DNA of 5,393 nucleotides from Candidatus Coatesiibacteriota bacterium (GTDB taxonomy: Bacteria; RBG-13-66-14). The stretch covers positions 1 to 5,393 of the forward strand of contig DAOVLG010000162.1 of the NCBI GenBank assembly GCA_030631385.1, written 5' to 3'. The notes under the pieces were generated by a model that was given only the letters and a program-made list of their open reading frames with translations, had not been told where the DNA came from and did no database searches. Each line of letters begins with the position of its first letter. Positions within the stretch are counted from its first letter, which is position 1. Positions 1 to 3,695 of this stretch are shown one piece after another. The translations under genes and the position numbers were made by a program.

Positions 1-20
1 CCACTCGTCTTGGTGAATAA

Positions 21-50
21 CGCGAGCGACCAACGGGAGCGTTGCTCGCG
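21..50 (-). terminator. Strong hairpin, possible weak terminator
   Basis: CGCGAG (21-26) pairs with CTCGCG (45-50), and CAACG (31-35) pairs with CGTTG (40-44) around a GGAG loop. Together they make an 11-bp fully Watson-Crick stem with a 4-nt bulge. An alternative fold extends the outer stem to 10 bp with one G-U pair. On the minus strand the hairpin is followed by TTATTC (20-15), a weak U-tract, so it may end a minus-strand transcript. The poor U-tract keeps confidence low; it could equally be part of a structured RNA or repeat. Confidence 0.3.
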
Positions 51-96
51 GAGAATGCATTCGAGCGATAAGAAACTCCCCTCGCGGAACAGCGAT

Positions 97-113
97 CCAA
101 CGCGCTGCGTTGG
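97..113. repeat. Perfect inverted repeat, 7-bp stem
   Basis: CCAACGC (97-103) and GCGTTGG (107-113) are perfect complements around a 3-nt loop. No T-run follows on either strand, so it is not an intrinsic terminator. It could be a dyad operator or a stem within a small RNA. The same CCAACG/CGTTG words recur in the 21-50 hairpin. Confidence 0.5.
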
Positions 114-174
114 TTGAAACCCCTCGTCCTGGTTTAATCCCGCAATGTCGCAGGTTCAGTACCGTTAAGCAATC

Positions 175-180
175 ATTATA
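175..180 (-). promoter_or_regulatory. Isolated perfect -10 box (TATAAT), minus strand
   Basis: The plus-strand ATTATA reads TATAAT on the minus strand in an otherwise GC-rich window, with an A6 run upstream (191-196). No -35 hexamer sits at 16-18 bp (the 17-bp position reads ACCAGG). If active it would start transcripts near position 168 running leftwards through the hairpins at 97-113 and 21-50. The position, about 40 bp past the operon's last stop codon, suits a promoter for a downstream gene or a small RNA. Chance occurrence remains possible. Confidence 0.25.
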
Positions 181-220
181 CCGATAAGCATTTTTTACCT
201 GGTCTTGATCCACACCAGGC

Positions 221-550
221 TCACTCGTGGAAGTGGTAGAAGAGCTGGAGGCGGTCGGAGAAGACGCGGTAACAGTTGGGGCATCCCAGGCGTTCGGCCT
301 GGGAGAAGCCGGACCAGCTCGTGCCGCACTCGGGGCACACCGGGCCCTCCCTCTGGCCGGCGATGCGGATCAACGGCGAGGGGACTCCGAGGCCGTAGAG
401 GAAATCGGCGGAGGGGGGTGGGAGCCACATCTCCCACTCCGCCTCGGAGCGGACCACCTCCAGGCAGGCTTCACAGAGGGCCAGGTCCTGACCCCAGGCC
501 GGGATGAAGCGTACCACGGCCTCCTCGGAGCCGCAACGGTCGCAGTTCAC
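221..550 (-). CDS. Small four-CxxC zinc protein, McsA N-terminal-domain-like
   Basis: This 109-aa protein has four CxxC pairs, at residues 3/6, 26/29, 72/75 and 90/93. The block around residues 87-97 (R-L-G-C-P-x-C-Y-x-x-F) strongly resembles McsA (COG3880), the zinc-binding activator of the McsB protein-arginine kinase in Firmicutes. The N-terminal CxxC followed by a second about 20 residues later also fits. McsA is usually about 170-185 aa with a C-terminal UVR motif; this protein stops where the McsA 'VH' segment lies, so the UVR half is absent. The likely fold is two treble-clef-like zinc sites. Its function here is unknown; protein-protein adaptor is the family-based guess. The GTG start overlaps the lolD stop by one base (TAGTG). 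GGAGG inside the last lolD codons (559-555) is well spaced, so the start is well supported. No mcsB or clpC is present in the window. Confidence 0.85.
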   Translation of the reverse strand: MNCDRCGSEEAVVRFIPAWGQDLALCEACLEVVRSEAEWEMWLPPPSADFLYGLGVPSPLIRIAGQREGPVCPECGTSWSGFSQAERLGCPNCYRVFSDRLQLFYHFHE

Positions 551-1236
551 TAAACCTCCATCGGTTCGAGCGCCCCCTCGGAGAGGAGGAGGGCGCGATC
601 GGCGCGCGCCGCCAGCCGCTCGTCGTGGGTAACGATTACGAAGCTGGTGCCGTCCACCCCGGCCAGGTCGAAGACGAGATCGAACACGCGTTCGGCGGTG
701 CCGGGGTCCAGGTTGCCGGTGGGCTCGTCCATGAGGACGAGGGCCGGATCGCCCACCAGGGCCCGGGCGATGGCCACCCGCTGCTGTTCGCCGCCGGAGA
801 GCTTGGCCGGCGAGTGGTCGAGGCGGTCGGCGAGGCCAGCCCTCCCCAGGATATCCTTGGCGCGACGGCGGGCCTTCGCCGGGACCTGCCCCCCGGCCAG
901 AAGCGGCAGCATCACGTTCTCCAGGGCGCTGAACTCACCGAGCAGGTGGTGCATCTGGAAGACGAAGCCCACCTCCCGGTTGCGCACCAGTGCCAGCTCC
1001 CGAACCGAGAGGTCGTCTAGCCACCGGTCCCTGATCCTCACCCGGCCGCCAGTGGGCCGGTCCAGGGCGCCCAGGATGTGCAGAAGGGTGCTCTTGCCGG
1101 TGCCCGAGGCGCCGACGACGACCACGGTCTCACCGGGGGTGACCCTGAGGTTCGCGCCCCGGAGGACGTCCAGGCGCCGGCCGCCGTCGAGGAAGTAGCG
1201 CTCCACCCCCTCGGCGACCAGGATCGGGCTACTCAT
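550..1236 (-). CDS. lolD: LolD, lipoprotein-releasing ABC transporter ATPase
   Basis: This 228-aa cytoplasmic ATPase is full length for LolD. It powers release of outer-membrane lipoproteins from the inner membrane to the carrier LolA. Visible motifs: Walker A GASGTGKST (42-50), Q-loop Gln94 in FVFQ, signature LSGGE (146-150), Walker B LVLMDEP (166-172) with catalytic Glu171, D-loop GNLD (174-177), and switch His204 in VTHD. The FVFQMHHLL run after the Q-loop and the small size are typical of the LolD/MacB/FtsE group. The neighbouring LolC/E permease selects LolD over MacB or FtsE. The ATG start overlaps the permease stop by 8 nt (ATGAGTAG), with GGAGG 9 nt upstream. All catalytic residues are intact, so it should be active. 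Confidence 0.93.
   Translation of the reverse strand: MSSPILVAEGVERYFLDGGRRLDVLRGANLRVTPGETVVVVGASGTGKSTLLHILGALDRPTGGRVRIRDRWLDDLSVRELALVRNREVGFVFQMHHLLGEFSALENVMLPLLAGGQVPAKARRRAKDILGRAGLADRLDHSPAKLSGGEQQRVAIARALVGDPALVLMDEPTGNLDPGTAERVFDLVFDLAGVDGTSFVIVTHDERLAARADRALLLSEGALEPMEV
551..560 (-). promoter_or_regulatory. Ribosome binding site fixing a GTG start
   Basis: The minus strand reads TGGAGGTTTA directly before GTG at 550. GGAGG is 4 nt upstream of the start and is embedded in the final Glu-Val codons of lolD. This supports the GTG start and the reality of the small zinc-protein gene. Confidence 0.75.
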
Positions 1237-2626
1237 AGCGGATCGCCTCCAGGGGGTCGAGCCGGCTCGCCCGCCAGGCCGGATAGAGGGTGGCCAGGAG
1301 GGTGATGACCATCGAGGCCGCGCTGATCAGCACCACGTCGCCCCAGCTCATCACCGCCGGCAGGTGGTCCATGTTGTAGATCTCCGCCGAGAGCTGGATG
1401 AACTTGTACTTCTCCAGAAGCCAGGCCAGGACGGCTCCCAGAACACCGCCGATCGCCGTCCCCAGGCCGCCCAGGACCAGCCCCACCGTCAGGAAGATAC
1501 CGCCCACCTGGCCCCGCCCGACCCCGAAGCTCAGCATCACGCCGATGTCCTGGGTCTTCTCCACCGCCAGCATGATCAGGTTGCTCACCACGTTGAAGGC
1601 CGCCACCAGCACCACGATGATCACCACCAGGAACATGGCGAACTTCTCCATCTCCAGGGCGGCGAAGAGGCGCTCGTTCATCTGGGTCCAGTCCCGGGCG
1701 TGGTAAACACCGCCCAGCTTCTCGTTGAGCTCTTCGGCCACCTCACCCGCCCCGAAGGGGTCCTCCACCCGCACCTCGATCACCGTGACCTTGTCGCCGA
1801 TGTTCATGAAATCCTGGGCCAGTCCGATGTCCAGGTAGGCGAGCTGGGCGTCGTACTCGTACATCCCCGTGGAGACGATCCCGGTGATCTGCAGCTTCTT
1901 CATCTTGGGCGGGATGGGGGTCAGGGGGTCCCACTCCCCCGTCGGCATTACCAGGACCACCTCGTCCCCCACCACGGCGGATAGCTGGTAGGCCAGCTCC
2001 TTGCCGAGCACCACCCCGTGGTTCGGGTCCGCACCGGCGGGGTCACCGATTACGGAGAGGGGATCGCCCTCGTCACCGTTGCGGATGACGCCGGTGTAGT
2101 CCTTGGGCCTGAAGGAGAAGTCACCCTCGATGACCAGGCTGGGCAGACTCGTAATCCGGCCCTCGATAGCGGGGTCTATCCCCCGGAAGACGGCGCCGAT
2201 GGTGTTGGCCCGGTTGACGAGCATGCCCTCCAGGTACACCGCCGGTGAGGCGGCGACCACCCCGGAGGTGTCGGTGATCCGCTCCAGAAGCGGCCGCCAG
2301 TCGGTGATCGGCCGCCGCATGTAGTCCACCACCATGATGTGGGCGTTGTTGGCTAAAATCCGGGAGCGCACGTTCTCCTGGAGCCCTTCCATCACGCTCA
2401 CCACGATCAGGAGGCTCGCCACGCCCAGGGCGATGCCGCCCACGCTGATCCAGGTGATGACCCGTAAGAATCCTTTTCGTCCGGAGCGCAGGTAGCGGAA
2501 GGCCACGGCGAGCTCGAAGCGCCCCAGCCGGGCGAAGAGCAGCACCAACCCGATGAACGCCGCCACCAAGCCCAGAACCAGGGCGATGGTGATCAACGGG
2601 GGCAGGCCTTCAACCTCGGGCAGCAT
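1229..2626 (-). CDS. lolC: LolC/E-family lipoprotein-releasing permease with extra N-terminal helix
   Basis: This 465-aa inner-membrane permease is the membrane partner of LolD. Family features are clear: the FELAVAFRYLRSGRK entry (37-51), TM about 57-78, a large periplasmic domain (about 85-325) with GIVSTGMYEYD and ARDWTQMNERLFAALEMEK, then the FtsX-fold TMs at about 331-353, 375-402 and 430-450, ending in RLDPLEAIRYE. Only one permease gene accompanies lolD, so a homodimer like the LolF/LolDF type is likely rather than LolC plus LolE. Usual length is about 400-415 aa. The excess comes from a 36-residue N-terminal extension with a further hydrophobic segment (about 11-31) and a loop insertion (about 173-202). 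The ATG overlaps the upstream HEPN stop (TGATG), with GAGG 4 nt before it, which argues that the extension is real. Whether it is C, E or F cannot be settled here. Confidence 0.9.
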   Translation of the reverse strand: MLPEVEGLPPLITIALVLGLVAAFIGLVLLFARLGRFELAVAFRYLRSGRKGFLRVITWISVGGIALGVASLLIVVSVMEGLQENVRSRILANNAHIMVVDYMRRPITDWRPLLERITDTSGVVAASPAVYLEGMLVNRANTIGAVFRGIDPAIEGRITSLPSLVIEGDFSFRPKDYTGVIRNGDEGDPLSVIGDPAGADPNHGVVLGKELAYQLSAVVGDEVVLVMPTGEWDPLTPIPPKMKKLQITGIVSTGMYEYDAQLAYLDIGLAQDFMNIGDKVTVIEVRVEDPFGAGEVAEELNEKLGGVYHARDWTQMNERLFAALEMEKFAMFLVVIIVVLVAAFNVVSNLIMLAVEKTQDIGVMLSFGVGRGQVGGIFLTVGLVLGGLGTAIGGVLGAVLAWLLEKYKFIQLSAEIYNMDHLPAVMSWGDVVLISAASMVITLLATLYPAWRASRLDPLEAIRYE

Positions 2627-3033
2627 CAGTCCTCAATCCGTTCCTTGACGAAATCGAGCACCTCGTCGGCCGCCCCGAGGGCTTCCGCGGCCTGGCGCTC
2701 GTTGAAGTAATCGCTGGGCGCTCCTGAGCCCAGGCTGTTGGGGTAGCGGGCGAAGATGTAGTAGTGCTCCAGGTCCCGGGCGATATCCTCGAAGCGGGTG
2801 AAACCTGAATCGTATTTTTTACAGAGATCCACCAACTCCACCAGGGAGTGTATCTTAACCAGGTCCTCGCCCTGGGAGAGGAGGAACGCCTTCAGCGCCA
2901 GCTCAATCGCCTGCTGGCTCAAGAAACACACCTGGGAGTGGAAGTTCTGCTTCTTCAAAGCGGCGGCCGCGTTGAACTGCGTCTCCGCTTCGCGAAGCCA
3001 CGCCCTTGCCTTTTTTTCAGGCATCGCGCGCAT
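2626..3033 (-). CDS. HEPN-domain protein (PF05168-like), partner of the MNT protein
   Basis: This 135-aa, mostly alpha-helical protein fits the HEPN family that pairs with minimal nucleotidyltransferases. Recognisable family blocks: AWLREAE (11-17), FLSQQAIELALKAFLL (37-52), KIHSL (60-64), and LEHYYIFARYP (88-98), the last matching the 'LDRYYxxxRYP' signature. Classic HEPN RNases use R-x4-6-H; here the nearest match is R86-x3-H90 followed by Tyr-Tyr, so RNase activity cannot be assumed. The ATG at 3033 overlaps the MNT gene by 17 nt and has GAGG 9 nt upstream; a second ATG at 3024 is possible. The stop overlaps the lolC start (TGATG). An A7 run lies in codons 6-8. Roles known for such pairs are toxin-antitoxin or abortive defence; the role here is inferred. 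Confidence 0.82.
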   Translation of the reverse strand: MRAMPEKKARAWLREAETQFNAAAALKKQNFHSQVCFLSQQAIELALKAFLLSQGEDLVKIHSLVELVDLCKKYDSGFTRFEDIARDLEHYYIFARYPNSLGSGAPSDYFNERQAAEALGAADEVLDFVKERIED

Positions 3034-3382
3034 CGTACAACACCTCGCCCTCCGCCAGGGCGGTCCTCACCAATGGGGTTTGCTCACGAGCACGGTCAAA
3101 CTCCTCCGGCGTGAGCACGAAGGCGTTGACCACCTCGTTGATATCCAAAATTTTCCACACCTTCGACGCCCGCTCGGGTGGATTCCCCTCGATCTCCATC
3201 ACCACCAGCAGGTCAATGTCCGAGTCCTCGAAGGCCCGCTTCCGGGCGACGCTGCCGAAGAGGACCACCAGCTCCGGCCCCCGCGCGACCAGGCGCGGCA
3301 GGGCCGCCAGGAGTGTCTCCCGCAGCTTCTCCGCCCGCCGCCGCTGCCTTTCCCTCGCCGGGACGAAATTATCCAGGTCCAC
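3017..3382 (-). CDS. MNT-type minimal nucleotidyltransferase (MntA-like antitoxin)
   Basis: This 121-aa protein carries the polymerase-beta-like signature G43-S44-(x10)-D55-x-D57 within LFGSVARKRAFEDSDIDLLVV, and the conserved tail VLTPEEFDRA (89-98) and EGEVLYD (111-117). MNT proteins of this class pair with HEPN proteins. In the characterised MntA/HepT systems the MNT protein adenylylates the HEPN toxin to silence it. The usual third acidic residue, expected in 'V-D-x-x-V-L-T-P-E-E', is Asn86 here. The start is GTG at 3382, directly preceded by an in-frame TAG, so the protein cannot begin further upstream; no strong Shine-Dalgarno is visible. It is the first gene of the overlapping five-gene set and lies 313 bp after lysS. 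No convincing promoter was seen in the gap, so read-through from lysS is possible. Confidence 0.85.
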   Translation of the reverse strand: MDLDNFVPARERQRRRAEKLRETLLAALPRLVARGPELVVLFGSVARKRAFEDSDIDLLVVMEIEGNPPERASKVWKILDINEVVNAFVLTPEEFDRAREQTPLVRTALAEGEVLYDARDA

Positions 3383-3439
3383 CTACCACCAAACCTTCAG
3401 CCTCATCCGGGGAAACCGGAGCCGACCGCCCTTGGCTGG

Positions 3440-3466
3440 CTTGCACCTTGTGGAAACAAATGCAAG
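3440..3466. promoter_or_regulatory. GNRA-capped hairpin upstream of the MNT gene
   Basis: CTTGCA (3440-3445) pairs with TGCAAG (3461-3466), and TTGT (3448-3451) pairs with ACAA (3456-3459). The cap is the GNRA-type loop GGAA, and the two stems are separated by a small 2x1 internal loop. The GNRA cap exists only on the plus-strand transcript; the minus-strand copy has a TTCC loop. It lies about 58 nt before the MNT start, so on the minus strand it would be in the leader of the MNT operon. There is no U-tract. Function is unknown. Confidence 0.35.
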
Positions 3467-3510
3467 AGACCTCCGCGTAACTCCATGTATTCACGAGGCT
3501 TGTTCGCACC

Positions 3511-3589
3511 GGCGGTGGCACAGTTTTTGCGCCATCATCCATCGAAATCGTCCGCCGGCCCCCGCAGTGCAAAAACCTGTGCCACCGCC
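3511..3589. repeat. 79-bp element with 20-bp near-perfect inverted arms
   Basis: The left arm (3511-3530) begins GGCGGTGGCACAG and ends TTTTTGC. The right arm (3569-3589) is its exact reverse complement except for one extra base. The 38-bp centre (3531-3568) is unrelated. No target-site duplication is apparent on the flanks and no T-run follows either arm, so an intrinsic terminator is unlikely. The form suits a REP/MITE-like mobile palindrome or a large cruciform. If transcribed from lysS it would fold into a long hairpin in the 3' UTR. Confidence 0.7.
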
Positions 3590-3633
3590 TCACTCAGGTA
3601 CGCCTCATAGATAGCTGCCGGTCTTCCTCACAT

Positions 3634-3675
3634 CCCCCCGCCCCCTTTAGGGGGAGGGGGTTAGGGTGAGGGGGG
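3634..3675. repeat. C-rich/G-rich palindromic repeat with G-quadruplex motif
   Basis: CCCCC-G-CCCCC (3635-3645) pairs with GGGGG-A-GGGGG (3650-3660) around a TTTA loop, with a single mismatch. It is followed by TTAGGGTGAGGGGGG. The plus strand 3650-3675 has four G-runs (5, 5, 3 and 6) separated by loops of 1, 3 and 3 nt, a canonical G-quadruplex pattern. On the minus strand the motif reads CCCTCACCCTAACCCCC. From memory, this wording resembles C-rich intergenic palindromes that recur in many bacterial genomes. It starts 20 bp past the lysS stop codon and could slow RNA polymerase or limit lysS read-through. Confidence 0.7.
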
Positions 3676-3695
3676 CGGTTTCTGTTTTTCCGGCT

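Larger units (their letters stand above)
1..220. other. Gene-free, hairpin-rich region at left edge
   Basis: No credible reading frame is seen on either strand in these 220 bases. The region holds a strong hairpin (21-50), a perfect 10-bp palindrome GAATGCATTC (53-62), a perfect 7-bp-stem hairpin (97-113), repeated CTCGCGGA words (45-52 and 81-88), an imperfect direct repeat (1-14 against 120-133, 12 of 14 identical), and a minus-strand TATAAT (175-180). Directly after the stop codon of the zinc-protein gene there is a 6-bp stem, CCTGGT 198-203 with ACCAGG 214-219. Its poly-T (191-196) lies on the wrong side for a terminator of the minus-strand operon. The content suggests a transcribed structured RNA or a repeat cluster, but the left end is cut by the window. 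Confidence 0.5.
3383..3695. other. 313-bp intergenic gap between lysS and the MNT gene, repeat-rich
   Basis: No credible gene lies here. From right to left it contains a C-rich/G-rich palindrome with G-quadruplex potential (3634-3675), a 79-bp inverted-repeat element (3511-3589), a GNRA-capped hairpin (3440-3466), a small 5-bp stem (3406-3420), and a 27-bp stretch (3394-3420) that matches the lysS 3' end at 22 of 27 positions. No clear intrinsic terminator for lysS and no clear sigma70 promoter for the MNT gene were found. The density of repeats at the junction with the MNT/HEPN pair marks this as a probable insertion or recombination site. Confidence 0.7.

Noticed and set aside
150..165. GGTTCAGTACC as a tRNA T-arm
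   Set aside because: The loop does not match the TTCRA pattern, and no acceptor, D or anticodon arm fits around it on either strand.
191..219. Stem CCTGGT/ACCAGG with a T6 run after the zinc-protein gene, as an intrinsic terminator
   Set aside because: For the minus-strand operon the run downstream of the stem is A6, not T6. For a plus-strand transcript the T-run precedes the stem. The geometry is wrong on both strands.
195..437. Frameshifted continuation of the McsA-like protein in another minus-strand frame
   Set aside because: The alternative frame's tail (LLPLPRVSLVWIKTR) does not resemble the McsA segment that should follow, and no UVR-type sequence appears, so the gene seems to end naturally at 221.
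1364..1984. 206-codon plus-strand frame opposite the permease gene
   Set aside because: It is His-, Gln- and Leu-rich, a shadow of the GC-rich lolC coding strand. The LolC/E homology is unambiguous on the minus strand.
3511..3589. Long inverted repeat as a CRISPR-type or intrinsic-terminator feature
   Set aside because: There is only one pair of arms with no repeat-spacer pattern, and no U-tract follows either arm.
3369..3593. 74-codon minus-strand frame beginning MRRWHRFLHCGG between lysS and the MNT gene
   Set aside because: It runs through the 79-bp inverted repeat, overlaps the MNT start out of frame, resembles no family I know, and its composition is not protein-like.
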